NCBI GenBank assembly: GCA_016860845.1
Contig: BOKF01000028.1
Coordinates: forward strand, 52,035 to 116,034
DNA from: Chloroflexota bacterium
Lineage (GTDB): Bacteria > Chloroflexota > Anaerolineae > 4572-78 > J111
DNA length: 64,000 nucleotides
Direction: 5' to 3'
Below are positions 34,031 to 43,611 of this stretch, piece by piece. Position numbers and translations under genes: made by a program. The first letter of the stretch is position 1. The number at the start of each line of letters is the position of its first letter. The notes beneath the pieces were generated by a model. That model had not been told where the DNA came from and searched no databases. It saw nothing but the letters and a program-made list of their open reading frames with translations.

Positions 34031-35134
34031 ATGTCCGATTTTAATCCCGAACCTTATTTAGAAAAACTGGAAGGGCTGGTTGACGTGGCCCACGTGCACC
34101 AGGCCGAAGCCCGCCAGAGCGCGGCCTGGCGCTTTGAGCCGGTGGACCGCCGGCCAACCATCATCAGCGTGCGCGATGACTGGGGCCATCACCAGCACGA
34201 CTTCCCGCCGGGCTGGCTGCGCATCCCCTACAACGAAACCTATCGCGACCCGGCCAAGATGCTGGTCTCGGAGCTGACCCGCGCCTACGAAGGCGCTTTG
34301 CTCAAGGACGACCGCGCCTACACCATCCGGGCAAACTACGGCTTGGTGCTGCTGGCGAGCATGGTCGGCTGCCCGCACTGGCAGGATCAGGATAACATGC
34401 CCTGGGCCGAGGCAGTCCAGACGGTTGAAGAGGTTGAAGCCATCCTGGAGCGGGGCCTGCCCGCTATGAACAGCGGCATCGCGGGACAGGTCTGGGAGAC
34501 CGAAGCTTACTTCCGTGACATGCTGGCCCCTTACCCCAAACTCAGCCAGACCGTCCGCATCGGCTGCCCCGACGCCCAGGGGCCGTTTAACACGGCGGTC
34601 AACATTGCCGGGGTTAATGTCTACTATCTGGTTAACGATCAACCTGACCTGGTGCATCAACTGCTGCGCTTCTCGACGGATCTGTACCTGGCCGTGATCC
34701 GCCACCATAAGCAGGTAATGAACGAGCCGGTAGATGCCGGCTATTCCTTTTCCTACAAAATTCGCGGGGGCGGCCGCATGTCGGACGACTCGGCGGTGAT
34801 GATGTCGGGTAAAATGTACGAGGAGTTTGTCAAGCCCTACAATGCCGAAGCCTTCCAGGCGACCCAGGGCGGGCTGCTCCACTTCTGCGGCCGGGGCAAC
34901 CAGTTTTACGAGCACATGACCGATACGGCCGGGGTCACCGCCATTCAGTTTGGCAATCCCGAAATGCAGGACTTCGTGGCTCGCTACGAAATTGCCGAGC
35001 AAAAGAAGGTTTGCCTGCTGTGGGACGGTCCCCTGCCTGAGTCGCTGGATCACATCAAGACCGGCGTCATCCATAAGAAGATTTGCAAAACCTGGGCCGA
35101 AGCCGAGGCAGAGGCGGCCAAGTTACAAGGATAG
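34031..35134 (+). CDS. URO-D/corrinoid-methyltransferase-like protein 3
   Basis: A 367-residue member of the same superfamily. It has an H-x-C motif LLHFCGRGNQF near residue 288 and the superfamily features VGCPHWQDQDNMPWAEA, GCPDAQGPFNTAVNIAG and YNAEAFQATQGG. I begin at the ATG at 34031 (MSDFNPEPYLEKLEG); the frame is open further upstream but overlaps the previous gene entirely. The AGE-family epimerase follows 3 bases after its stop. Function unknown. Confidence 0.78.
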   Translation: MSDFNPEPYLEKLEGLVDVAHVHQAEARQSAAWRFEPVDRRPTIISVRDDWGHHQHDFPPGWLRIPYNETYRDPAKMLVSELTRAYEGALLKDDRAYTIRANYGLVLLASMVGCPHWQDQDNMPWAEAVQTVEEVEAILERGLPAMNSGIAGQVWETEAYFRDMLAPYPKLSQTVRIGCPDAQGPFNTAVNIAGVNVYYLVNDQPDLVHQLLRFSTDLYLAVIRHHKQVMNEPVDAGYSFSYKIRGGGRMSDDSAVMMSGKMYEEFVKPYNAEAFQATQGGLLHFCGRGNQFYEHMTDTAGVTAIQFGNPEMQDFVARYEIAEQKKVCLLWDGPLPESLDHIKTGVIHKKICKTWAEAEAEAAKLQG

Positions 35135-35137
35135 ACC

Positions 35138-36343
35138 ATGGAAATCACTCCCCGCTTCGTTGACCTGCTGGCTATCTACCGGGCCGAACTGCTGGAACGA
35201 GTTGTACCTTTCTGGCTCGAATACGCCATTGACCGCCAGCATGGCGGCATCCTGACCTGCATCTCCGATGAAGGGTGGGTCCTCAGTCCCGACAAGTACA
35301 TGTGGTCCCAACTGCGGGCCATCTGGACCTTTTCTGCCCTGTACAATAAAATCGAGCCGAGGCCGGAATGGCTTGACGCCGCCCGGCACATCTTCGACTT
35401 TGTCAAACGGGTCGGCCGGGATGAACAGGGCCAGTGGGTCTTCTGTGTCAGCAAGGAAGGTGATATTCTGCAGGGAGCGACCAGCATCTACGCCGACGGC
35501 TTCGCCATCTACGGGCTGACCGAGTTCGCCCGGGCCAGCGGCGACCCGGCAGCGATTGACCTGGCCCTGGCCACTTATGAAAACGTGCAGCGCCGTTTGG
35601 CCCGGCCCGGCTCTTATAAGACTGAGCCTTACCCCCTGTCCGAAGGGGTCAAAGCCCATGGGATTTCGATGATCTTCTGCCTGGTGTTTCACGAGTTGGG
35701 TCATTTCCTGAACCGGCCTGACATCGTCGAGGCCGGTCTCTATCACGCTCGTGAAGTGATGGATGTCTACCGGCGGCCTGAACAGAAACTGCTGTACGAG
35801 TTCACTTCCCTGGATGGCTCGCTGATCGCCTCGCCTCAGGGACGGGCCATTGTGCCCGGCCACGCCATCGAGTCTATGTGGTTTATGATTCACATCTTCC
35901 AATCCTTAGGGGATACGGAGCGCATTCAACAGGCGGTCGAGACGATCAAATGGCATGTCGAACTCGCCTGGGATGACGAGTATGGCGGCCTGCTGCTGGC
36001 TCGTGATGCTGCCGGCGGCACACCCTGGTGGAAATTTGCCGATTCAAAAATCTGGTGGCCGCATACCGAAGCCCTCTATGCCTTGCTCCTGGCTTATGAG
36101 ATTTCAAAAGAACAGTGGTGCCTGGACTGGTTTGAAAAAGTCCACAACTATGCTTTCAGCCACTACCCCGTAACTCCCTACGGCGAGTGGATCCAAAAGC
36201 TGGACCGCCAGGGACGTAAAATTACCGAAACTGTGGCCCTGCCGGTCAAAGACCCGTTTCACCTGCCGCGGGCGCTGATCTACTGCATTCAGGTCTTGCA
36301 GCGGCTGGCCGATAAGTCACCCGGGGTCATCGCCACCGTATGA
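35138..36343 (+). CDS. AGE-family epimerase/isomerase (N-acylglucosamine 2-epimerase-like)
   Basis: A 401-residue (alpha/alpha)6-barrel protein of the AGE family, which interconverts sugars or N-acyl-sugars such as GlcNAc and ManNAc through an enediolate. Family marks are WSQLRAIWTFSALYN, FEFTSLDGSL-like LLYEFTSLDG, the catalytic-His segment VPGHAIESMWFM, and WWPHTEALYALLLAY, with a final catalytic His near the C-terminal VKDPFHLPRALIYC. No signal peptide, so cytoplasmic. The MOP-like gene overlaps its stop by 4 bases. In this setting it would bring an imported N-acyl-sugar into the nagA/nagB route. Confidence 0.88.
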   Translation: MEITPRFVDLLAIYRAELLERVVPFWLEYAIDRQHGGILTCISDEGWVLSPDKYMWSQLRAIWTFSALYNKIEPRPEWLDAARHIFDFVKRVGRDEQGQWVFCVSKEGDILQGATSIYADGFAIYGLTEFARASGDPAAIDLALATYENVQRRLARPGSYKTEPYPLSEGVKAHGISMIFCLVFHELGHFLNRPDIVEAGLYHAREVMDVYRRPEQKLLYEFTSLDGSLIASPQGRAIVPGHAIESMWFMIHIFQSLGDTERIQQAVETIKWHVELAWDDEYGGLLLARDAAGGTPWWKFADSKIWWPHTEALYALLLAYEISKEQWCLDWFEKVHNYAFSHYPVTPYGEWIQKLDRQGRKITETVALPVKDPFHLPRALIYCIQVLQRLADKSPGVIATV

Positions 36344-37695
36344 CCTCTCAACCGAGCCTGCCACTGCGGCGGATTGTCCGTACCTGGGGGCCGCTGGCCG
36401 CCAGTTGGCTCTTGATGACCAGCGAGCTGCCCCTGATCAGCGCGGTCATTGCCCGCCTGGAGCACCAGGAGATCAACCTGGCGGCCTGGGGCGTTGTCTT
36501 TTCGATCTCCACCTTGATCCAGGCGCCCAGCACGATGCTCCTGGCCGCCTCCACGGCCCTCAGCAAGGATTGGGACTCTTACCGGCAGGTACGCCGCTTT
36601 ATGCTGGCCATCGTGGCCCTATTAACTACACTCCACGTCTTGATTGCCTTCACCCCCCTCTACTACCTGGTTGTCCGCGACCTACTGGGCGCACCCGCCC
36701 CAATCGTCGAACCGGCCCGGCTGGGGCTGATGATCATGACGCCCTGGTCCGCCGGCACAGCCTTTCGCCGCTTTCAGCAGGGCGTACTGATCCGCTTCGA
36801 CCAGGCCCAGGCGGTCATCTGGGGGTCGCTGCTCCGGCTCGGCGGTGACAGCCTGATCCTGGCGCTGGGTTATCTATGGGGCCGTCTGCCCGGGGTAGTG
36901 GTTGCCGCCAGCGCCATTATCATCGGCGTGGTCAGCGAGGCGCTTTATACCGGCTGGCGGACTCGTCCCATCCAGCGCTACCAGCTCAAGCGGGCTGCGC
37001 CGGCGACGCCCCGCTTAACGCTGGGGGCCTTTTTGCGTTTTTATATCCCCCTGGCCGTAACCGTCTTACTGACCATGCTGGTGCAACCCCTGGTCAGTGC
37101 GGCTCTGAGCCGGATGCCCCAGCCGTTGGAGTCGCTGGCAGTGTGGCCGGTGGTGTGGGGGCTGCTGATTATGTGGCAAAGTCCCGGGATTGCTTACCAT
37201 GAGGCGGTGATTGCCCTGCTGGATGAGACTCACTCAGTCCAAGGGCTGCGCCGATTCACGGCTCTGCTGGTTACTGCCATGACCTTACTCTTATTCGTGT
37301 TGATCGCCACGCCTCTGGCTGGACTTTGGTTGGGGCAGGTAGCAGCGCTGACCCCCTCACTGGCAGCTCTGGCCCAGCAAGGGCTGTGGCTGGGCCTCCT
37401 GCTGCCCGGTTTGCGTGTCCTGCAAAGCTGGTACCAGGGCGCAATCACCTACAGCCGCCATACCCGGGGCGTGACCGAATCGGTGGCGGCGTTTTTGCTG
37501 GCTTGTGGCGGTATCCTGGGGACCGGAATTGTCTGGGGCCAGGTCTCCGGCCTGTACGTCGGCTTGACTGCGGTAACTGCCGGCCTGTTGCTGCAAACAC
37601 TGTGGTTGTGGTGGCGCAGCCGGCCGGCGATGCAGACTGTGCAGGTCCGTGATGCCAGTCGCAGCCCGCTGCAAACCGGCATGCCAGCCAATTGA
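36340..37695 (+). CDS. MOP/MATE-like polytopic membrane protein
   Basis: A 451-residue protein with about 12 hydrophobic spans in two similar halves. It opens PLRRIVRTWGPLAASWLLMTSELPLISAVIAR, reminiscent of MOP-superfamily flippases (MATE, polysaccharide exporters) and of ANK-like transporters. FRRFQQGVLIRFDQAQAV and SWYQGAITYSRHTRGVTESV occupy matching loop positions in the two halves. The substrate is not readable. It overlaps the AGE gene by 4 bases (ATGA), so it is translationally coupled and likely moves a sugar-related compound. Confidence 0.7.
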   Translation: MTSQPSLPLRRIVRTWGPLAASWLLMTSELPLISAVIARLEHQEINLAAWGVVFSISTLIQAPSTMLLAASTALSKDWDSYRQVRRFMLAIVALLTTLHVLIAFTPLYYLVVRDLLGAPAPIVEPARLGLMIMTPWSAGTAFRRFQQGVLIRFDQAQAVIWGSLLRLGGDSLILALGYLWGRLPGVVVAASAIIIGVVSEALYTGWRTRPIQRYQLKRAAPATPRLTLGAFLRFYIPLAVTVLLTMLVQPLVSAALSRMPQPLESLAVWPVVWGLLIMWQSPGIAYHEAVIALLDETHSVQGLRRFTALLVTAMTLLLFVLIATPLAGLWLGQVAALTPSLAALAQQGLWLGLLLPGLRVLQSWYQGAITYSRHTRGVTESVAAFLLACGGILGTGIVWGQVSGLYVGLTAVTAGLLLQTLWLWWRSRPAMQTVQVRDASRSPLQTGMPAN

Positions 37696-37718
37696 ACGGC
37701 AGTTTAGAGGAGGCACTC

Positions 37719-39131
37719 ATGTCCCAACCCAATTTACTTTTCTTGATTACCGACCAGCAGCAAGCGGCCACCGTCGAGCCGGCTACTCCCTGCCAGACCC
37801 CGCACCTGGACCACCTGGCCGCCGCCGGCACCCGCTTTACCCGCTGCTACGCGCCCAATCCCATTTGTTCTCCCAGCCGGGCCAGCCTGATGACCGGGCT
37901 GCTGCCTCACAGCCACGGCATGGTTGATGTAACCCACGCGGTCGAGCCATACCGGGCCGAGCTGAAGCCCAACCTGCCTTTTTGGAGCCGCACCTTGCAG
38001 CAGGCCGGCTACCACACGGCCTATTTGGGCAAGTGGCACATTGAGCGCAGCAACCACCTGGAAAACTTTGGCTTTGAAACCTACGATGTCGAGCGCTACC
38101 AACAGCTCCAGGGTCTGGTCGAGCGGGGCGGCCCCATGCGGCTGCGGGTTACGGTGCAGCAAAAGGGTTACAAAGATTTTCTCCTGTGCGGCGTCACCGA
38201 CGATCCGGTTGAAGCCACGCCGGAATACGGCCTCTACAACGACGGCATCAACTTTTTGCGCCAGGCTGCCCGCACCCCTGATCGTCCCTGGGCGCTCTTC
38301 CTCAGCACCGAGGCTCCCCACGACCCGTATGTCGTGCCCGATCTTTACTACCGGCGTTACAATCCGGCCGACATCCCTCGCCCACCGAGTTTTGCCGATG
38401 ACTTATCAGACCGGCCCGCCATCTACCGGCGCATCCAGCAGGTCTGGCGCCAGTTGGAGTGGTCTCATTTTGCCCAGGCCATTGCCTGCTACTATGCCTA
38501 CTGCACATTGGTGGACGACCAGATCGGGCGTCTCCTGACCGTGTTAGAAGAAACCGGACAGGCTGAGAACACGCTCGTCGTTTTTACCTCTGACCACGGC
38601 GACTACGTCGGCGCGCACCGGCTCTTTCTCAAGGGTATCCCCGCTTTTGAAGAAGCGTACCGGATTCCGCTTATTCTTAGCGGGCCGGGTGTTCCGGCCG
38701 GGCGGGTGGTCGAGCAGATTGTCAGCTCGCTGGATTTGGGGCCAAGCCTGACTGAACTGACCACCGGGGTCGAGTTCTCCTGTCATGGCCGGTCGCTGCT
38801 GCCGCTGCTGCAAATCGAACCCGGCCCCTGGACCTCCGAAGCCTTTGCCGAATGTCACGGCCAGCGCTTCTACTATACTCAGCGCGTTGTATGGCAGGAC
38901 AACACCAAATATGTCTTCAACGGTTTTGACCAGGATGAATTGTATGACTTGAGTGCCGACCCGCATGAGCTGCATAACCTGGTCCACGACCCGGCCTGGC
39001 AGCCGGTGCTGGAGGCAATGGCTGCCCGGATGTGGCAAATTATCCGCCAAACGGACGACTTTAATATGTCCAAAGCTCAGTACGGCATGTTTCGATTTGT
39101 TCCGGTGGGACCGGAATGGAAAGGAAACTGA
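37719..39131 (+). CDS. Cys-type sulfatase (arylsulfatase family)
   Basis: A 470-residue type I sulfatase. The formylglycine motif is C50-S-P-S-R54 in PNPICSPSRASLMTG; metal ligands appear in LITDQQ at the start and in FTSDHGDYVGAH; AYLGKWHI carries the conserved Lys/His pair. No signal peptide, so it acts in the cytoplasm after import. GGAGG precedes the ATG at 37719 by 6 bases. Activation needs a formylglycine-generating enzyme or anaerobic SME, not found in the window. By context the substrate may be a sulfated N-acetylhexosamine. Confidence 0.9.
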   Translation: MSQPNLLFLITDQQQAATVEPATPCQTPHLDHLAAAGTRFTRCYAPNPICSPSRASLMTGLLPHSHGMVDVTHAVEPYRAELKPNLPFWSRTLQQAGYHTAYLGKWHIERSNHLENFGFETYDVERYQQLQGLVERGGPMRLRVTVQQKGYKDFLLCGVTDDPVEATPEYGLYNDGINFLRQAARTPDRPWALFLSTEAPHDPYVVPDLYYRRYNPADIPRPPSFADDLSDRPAIYRRIQQVWRQLEWSHFAQAIACYYAYCTLVDDQIGRLLTVLEETGQAENTLVVFTSDHGDYVGAHRLFLKGIPAFEEAYRIPLILSGPGVPAGRVVEQIVSSLDLGPSLTELTTGVEFSCHGRSLLPLLQIEPGPWTSEAFAECHGQRFYYTQRVVWQDNTKYVFNGFDQDELYDLSADPHELHNLVHDPAWQPVLEAMAARMWQIIRQTDDFNMSKAQYGMFRFVPVGPEWKGN

Positions 39132-40375
39132 TGACAAAAGAGGTAAGAGACCAAGATAAAGTAGAACAACCGCGCGGACGGTTGGCTTTGGTCAATGGTC
39201 GCATCATTCTGCCACAAGAAATTGTGACCGGTCAGGCGGTGATCATTGAAGCGGGTAAAATTGTCGGGCTTGGCCCGCTTGACTCCCTGGGCGTTGATAT
39301 GGACCGGCTTGATGTCGGCGGACGGGCCATTGCGCCAGGGTTAATAGACCTGCACACTCATGGCGCTTTGGGCCACACATTTAACGAAGCCACCCCCGCG
39401 GCTTTTGCCGCGATCACCGAACTCCAGGCGAGCCGGGGTGTCACCAGCCTCCTGGCGACGACGATGACCGACTCGATACCCAACTTGGTCCGCTGCCTGG
39501 AGTTCAGCCGCCAGTGGCTAAGCGAGTCACACGGGGGAGCGCAAGTGCTGGGTATGCATGTTGAAGGGCCATACTTTTGCCAGGCCCAGCGCGGCGCCCA
39601 AGACCCCGCGCATATTCGCAACCCTGACGACGGCACTCCGGCAGTCCTGCTGGAGTATGCCGATGTTATCACGATAATGAGCTACGCGCCGGAGTTACCG
39701 GGAGCCCTGGCCCTGACGGCCGAGCTGGTCAATTTAGGTATTGTCCCGGCGGCCGGCCACAGCAATGCCCAAGATCAGGACGTCCTGGCCGCGATGAAGC
39801 TTGGCCTGTGCCACATCATCCACATTTGGAGCGCCCAATCCAGCACGGTTCGCGAGGGCCCCTGGCGCAAACCGGGTCTGCTGGAAGCCAGCTTGACTTT
39901 CGACGGGCTAACGGTGGAAATGATCACGGACAACAAGCATCTTCCGCCCACTTTGATGAAACTGGCTTACAAGTGCCTGGGGCCAGACCGCCTCTGCGCC
40001 ATCTCCGATGCTACCAGCGGGGCGGGGCTGCCGGAAGGCAGCCGCTTTCGTATGGGCGAGCTAGAATATGAGGTGTGCGACGGCGTGGGCATGATGCTGG
40101 ATCGCACCGCTTTTGCCGGCAGCACGACCCTGCTGAATCAGATGGTACCTATTCTGACGGAGGTGGTGGGCATTCCCCTGGCCGAGGCGGTGCGGATGGT
40201 CAGCCTGACTCCGGCGCGGGTCATTGGCTGCGCCGACCGTAAGGGCAGTCTAGCTGCTGGTAAAGATGCCGACCTGGCTATCTTCGAGCCTGACTTTAGC
40301 GCCTGGCGGACGATGATCGGGGGGCAGTGGGTGTTTGATAACAATAGCAAAAGCCCCTGGTCAGACTCGAACTGA
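39131..40375 (+). CDS. nagA: N-acetylglucosamine-6-phosphate deacetylase
   Basis: A 414-residue amidohydrolase-fold deacetylase that yields GlcN-6-P, the NagB substrate. Motifs are LIDLHTHGALGH (HxH), GMHVEGPYF (metal Glu), AAGHSNA and HIIHIWSA (His ligands) and ISDATSGAGLPEGS (catalytic Asp). ATG 39131 overlaps the sulfatase stop in TGATG, with GAAAGGAA upstream; a start at 39116 is less likely. The last eight codons overlap the antisense tRNA-Thr gene, which suggests that the natural C-terminus was replaced or extended when the tRNA came next to it. Confidence 0.94.
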   Translation: MTKEVRDQDKVEQPRGRLALVNGRIILPQEIVTGQAVIIEAGKIVGLGPLDSLGVDMDRLDVGGRAIAPGLIDLHTHGALGHTFNEATPAAFAAITELQASRGVTSLLATTMTDSIPNLVRCLEFSRQWLSESHGGAQVLGMHVEGPYFCQAQRGAQDPAHIRNPDDGTPAVLLEYADVITIMSYAPELPGALALTAELVNLGIVPAAGHSNAQDQDVLAAMKLGLCHIIHIWSAQSSTVREGPWRKPGLLEASLTFDGLTVEMITDNKHLPPTLMKLAYKCLGPDRLCAISDATSGAGLPEGSRFRMGELEYEVCDGVGMMLDRTAFAGSTTLLNQMVPILTEVVGIPLAEAVRMVSLTPARVIGCADRKGSLAAGKDADLAIFEPDFSAWRTMIGGQWVFDNNSKSPWSDSN

Positions 40376-40424
40376 CGACCTGCCGCTTACAAGGCGGCTG
40401 CTCTACCAACTGAGCTACAAGGGC
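40352..40424 (-). tRNA. tRNA-Thr (anticodon TGT)
   Basis: A 73-base cloverleaf on the reverse strand: acceptor GCCCTTG pairs with CAGGGGC, D arm GCTCAGTTGGTAGAGC, anticodon stem GCCGC/GCGGC with loop CTTGTAA (anticodon TGT), T stem GTCAG/CTGAC with TTCGAGT. Discriminator T; CCA not encoded. Its 3' part overlaps nagA by 24 bases. Confidence 0.95.
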
Positions 40425-40434
40425 ATAGTGGATC

Positions 40435-40464
40435 AAAACCATGGCTTAATCAAGCCACGGTTTT
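40435..40464 (+). terminator. Probable terminator after nagA
   Basis: AAAACCATGGCTT (40435-40447) pairs with AAGCCACGGTTTT (40452-40464) with one mismatch, loop AATC, followed by C and sparse T. It would end nagA transcription beyond the antisense tRNA. On the other strand it lies in the leader of the tRNA-Thr transcript. Confidence 0.6.
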
Positions 40465-40481
40465 CATTGGGTTGTTTAGCA

Positions 40482-40510
40482 ATCTTATCATAAATCCGGC
40501 TCTCCGTCAA
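40482..40510 (-). promoter_or_regulatory. Promoter of tRNA-Thr
   Basis: Reverse strand -35 TTGACG (40505-40510), 17-base spacer, -10 TAAGAT (40482-40487). Start predicted near 40475, about 50 bases upstream of the tRNA. Confidence 0.6.
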
Positions 40511-40590
40511 AGCAGGTTTTCCAAATAAGGAAGCAAAGTGATCACCTATCGTTGGGTCTGTCCTTGGCCCTATAGATAGGGATAAAATAA

Positions 40591-40622
40591 AACGCGCCGG
40601 GTTTAATTCCGGCGCGTTTTTT
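40591..40622. terminator. Bidirectional terminator
   Basis: AACGCGCCGG (40591-40600), loop GTTTAATT, CCGGCGCGTT (40609-40618) followed by TTTT; on the reverse strand the stem is followed by TTTTATTTTA. It can end clpC transcription leftward and read-through from nagA rightward. The rest of 40623-40797 shows no gene. Confidence 0.88.
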
Positions 40623-40797
40623 CAAGAGTTCGGTTAGAGCAAAGGAAGCTGGTAAAACAACAGGTCCAAGTGAGTGATTTCAGATGAAGATAATATAACC
40701 GATATTTCGGTATTTGTCTGTAAAATCTACGTAAAAGTTTCAGGACGGAAGGTTGGGTGGCTCAGCAACACAATTGACTTACATAGGCCAGGCCTGT

Positions 40798-43290
40798 TTA
40801 CTCGCTCTCGCTCATTTCCACATTCGACAGCACTTCGACCACCAAATCTTCCTTGCGAACAAAGACTAACCCATCCGTTTCGTTATAGTCCACAACGATC
40901 GTATCGCCGGCTTTGAAGTCGCCGCGCAGGAGCCGGACCGAGAGCGGCGATTCGACCTGCTTTTGCAGGGTTCGGCGCAGCGGCCGCGCTCCAAAAGCGG
41001 GATCGAAACCCTCTTCGGCCAACCAGATGCGGGCGGCGTCGGTCAACTCGATGGTGACGCTGTGCTCGCTTAAGCGCCCGGCGATCTCCTTCATTTGCAG
41101 GTCTACAATCAGTACCACCTGCTCCTGGGTCAGGGTGTGGAAAATGATAATCTCGTCAATCCGGTTCAGGAACTCCGGCCGGAAATGGCGGCGCAGCGAG
41201 TCCTGAATTTCGCCCTTCAGCTTGGTATCGTCAAAGGTGCCTTGGTCGCCGCGCTGACGGAAGCCAAGCGTGCCGCCCTTGGGGCCAAAGGCCGTGCCCA
41301 GGTTGCTGGTCATAATGATGACCGTATTGCTGAAATCAACCGTATGGCCCTGGCCGTCGGTTAAGCGCCCGTCCTCCAGAATTTGAAGCAGAGCATTCCA
41401 CACGTCCGGGTGCGCCTTTTCGATCTCATCGAACAGGACCACCTGGTAGGGCCGGCGGCGGACGGCTTCGGTCAACTGGCCGCCCTCGTCGTAGCCAACG
41501 TAACCCGGCGGGGCGCCAAACAGGCGGCTGGTGGTGTGGCCCTCGCGGTACTCGCTCATATCAATTCGCAGCAGGGCATCCTCGTCGTCAAACAGGAACC
41601 AGGCCAGCGCCCTGGCCAGCTCGGTTTTGCCAACACCGGAACTGCCCAGGAACAGGAAGCTGCCGGTGGGTCGGCGCGGATCTTTGAGACCGGAGCGCGA
41701 GCGGCGGATGGCATCGCTGATGGCGTTGATGGCCTCATCCTGGCCGATAATGCGCTGGTGCAGCGCCTCTTCCATATGCAGTAGCTTTTCGGCCTCAGTT
41801 TGGAGCATATCGTGGACCGGGATGCCGGTCCAATTGGCGACTACCTGGGCGATGTCGCTGACTTCAACCACCTCGTCCAAGTTCTTCTCCTGGCGCCAGG
41901 TGTCCCGTTCCTCCTTAAATTCCTCTTCCATGCGCAGCCGTTCGGCCTTGATGCGGGCGGCGTGCTCCCAATCTTGCCGCTGCCCAGCCTCGGCTTCATC
42001 GTTTTGTAGTTTGGTCAGGCGTTTCTTCTTTTCCTTTAACGCCTCCGGCATCGAATAAATGGCCACGCGCAGCTTGCTGGCGGCCTCGTCAATCAGGTCA
42101 ATGGCCTTATCGGGCAGGTGGCGGTCGGTCACGTAGCGATGCGACAGACGGGCGGCGGAGGTCAGCGCCTCGTCAGTATAGACGACGTTGTGGTGGGCTT
42201 CATAGCGATGTTTCAGCCCGCGCAGCATCTCGATAGCTTCCTCAACCGTCGGCTCTTCGACATAGACGGGGGCAAAACGGCGCTCCAGAGCCGGGTCTTT
42301 CTCGATGTACTTGCGGAACTCGTCGAGGGTGGTCGCGCCGATGCAGCGCAGTTCCCCGCGGGCCAGGGCCGGCTTCATCATGTTGCTGGCGTCAACCGCG
42401 CCCTGGGCCGCACCCGCGCCGACGACGGTGTGCAGTTCGTCAATAAACAGGATGATTTCGCCTTGCGCCCGCTGGATTTCCTCCAACGCATTCTTAAGCC
42501 GCTCTTCAAACTCGCCACGGAAACGGGAGCCGGCAATCATAGCGCCTAGATCCAGGCTGACCACCCGGCGGTTCATCAGCAGTTCGGGCACATCGTCACT
42601 TACAATTTTCTGGGCCAGCCCTTCGACAATGGCGGTTTTGCCGACACCTGCCTCGCCGATAAGCACCGGGTTGTTCTTGGTGCGCCGGCACAGCACTTGA
42701 ATCAGGCGTAAAATCTCGTTGTCGCGGCCAATAACCGGGTCCAGTTTGCCCTCGGCGGCCATTGCAGTCAGGTCGCGGCTGTACTTTTCCAGGGTACGGT
42801 AGCGCGTCTCGGCCTGGGGGCTGGTCACTTTTTGGCCGCCGCGTACCACCTCGATGGTATCAACAACTTTAGCCTTGGTCACGCCTAGTTCCTGCAAAAT
42901 GCGGGCGCTGGGCGTGCCGCGCTCACTGCAAATGGCTAAAAAAAGGTGCTCGGTCGAGATGTACTCGTCCTGCATGGCTTTGGCCTCTTCCTGGGCGTTA
43001 TCGAGCACCCGCTTCAGGCGGGGCGTGATGTAGACTTGCCCAACGGCCATATTGACCATGCCGCCCACCTTAGGAGCGGCAGAGAGCACCTGATCAAGCC
43101 GGGCCATGACCAGTTCTGGCTCAATAGCCATTTTTTCCAGGATTTCCGGGATCAGCCCATTGGGCTGCTCCAGCAAGGCCAACAGCAGATGCTCGGTATC
43201 GGCCTGGGAATGCTGGTACCGTTGCAGAATCTCGTAGGCTCGCATGGCCGCGTCCTGGGCGCGTTCGGTAAATTTATCAAATCGCATCAT
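40798..43290 (-). CDS. clpC: ClpC-type AAA+ ATPase, Clp protease subunit
   Basis: An 830-residue Hsp100 unfoldase that feeds substrates to ClpP. N-terminal double Clp-N repeat ([20 protein letters not shown], about 3-145); first AAA module with Walker [10 protein letters not shown] and [26 protein letters not shown] motif [20 protein letters not shown] (about 430-450), which marks ClpC rather than ClpB; second AAA module with [15 protein letters not shown] and the MTSNLG sensor; C-terminal D2-small domain [20 protein letters not shown]. Regulators ctsR and mcsAB are not nearby. Its start is ATGATG at 43290/43287. Confidence 0.95.
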   Translation of the reverse strand: MMRFDKFTERAQDAAMRAYEILQRYQHSQADTEHLLLALLEQPNGLIPEILEKMAIEPELVMARLDQVLSAAPKVGGMVNMAVGQVYITPRLKRVLDNAQEEAKAMQDEYISTEHLFLAICSERGTPSARILQELGVTKAKVVDTIEVVRGGQKVTSPQAETRYRTLEKYSRDLTAMAAEGKLDPVIGRDNEILRLIQVLCRRTKNNPVLIGEAGVGKTAIVEGLAQKIVSDDVPELLMNRRVVSLDLGAMIAGSRFRGEFEERLKNALEEIQRAQGEIILFIDELHTVVGAGAAQGAVDASNMMKPALARGELRCIGATTLDEFRKYIEKDPALERRFAPVYVEEPTVEEAIEMLRGLKHRYEAHHNVVYTDEALTSAARLSHRYVTDRHLPDKAIDLIDEAASKLRVAIYSMPEALKEKKKRLTKLQNDEAEAGQRQDWEHAARIKAERLRMEEEFKEERDTWRQEKNLDEVVEVSDIAQVVANWTGIPVHDMLQTEAEKLLHMEEALHQRIIGQDEAINAISDAIRRSRSGLKDPRRPTGSFLFLGSSGVGKTELARALAWFLFDDEDALLRIDMSEYREGHTTSRLFGAPPGYVGYDEGGQLTEAVRRRPYQVVLFDEIEKAHPDVWNALLQILEDGRLTDGQGHTVDFSNTVIIMTSNLGTAFGPKGGTLGFRQRGDQGTFDDTKLKGEIQDSLRRHFRPEFLNRIDEIIIFHTLTQEQVVLIVDLQMKEIAGRLSEHSVTIELTDAARIWLAEEGFDPAFGARPLRRTLQKQVESPLSVRLLRGDFKAGDTIVVDYNETDGLVFVRKEDLVVEVLSNVEMSESE

Positions 43291-43611
43291 AATTAGTTGT
43301 TACCTCAATTAATCAACAAAGCTTCAATTCGTGAAAAGTAAGGGGGCGATGGGGGCTGTGGGGTTAAGGGTGAGGATAACTTTTTCTTATCAGCCGCAGG
43401 GAGATCATTTACGCCGCATTACATTTTACACTTTGTATCCTACTCCTTAGACGTGTATTATACCAGTCCTTACCTGAGATTGCTATTAGATTTTTATTAG
43501 AATTTGTGGGATTTGTTTTGTCGAAGATTGTACCTTTAGTACGTTGACATAGAGCGACCACATCAATACAATAGTAGATGGACAGAAACAACTGGTAGAA
43601 ATGAGGCAACT
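43291..43611. other. Divergent intergenic region clpC / OmpR-type regulator
   Basis: About 320 bases holding promoters in both directions. Leftward for clpC there is an extended -10 TGGTATAAT at 43457-43465 (reverse strand), without a good -35. Rightward for the regulator see the separate promoter. No CIRCE-type heat-shock repeat is seen. Confidence 0.45.
43544..43572 (+). promoter_or_regulatory. Promoter of the OmpR-type regulator
   Basis: TTGACA (43544-43549), 17-base spacer, TACAAT (43567-43572), followed 40 bases later by the GTG start of the regulator gene. Confidence 0.75.

Noticed and set aside
34058..35074. A 338-codon reverse frame inside URO-D-like gene 3
   Set aside because: Antisense shadow; the forward frame carries the superfamily motifs and operon spacing.
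40674..40916. An 80-codon forward frame near the end of clpC
   Set aside because: It overlaps the clpC 3' end in antisense and has no family features.
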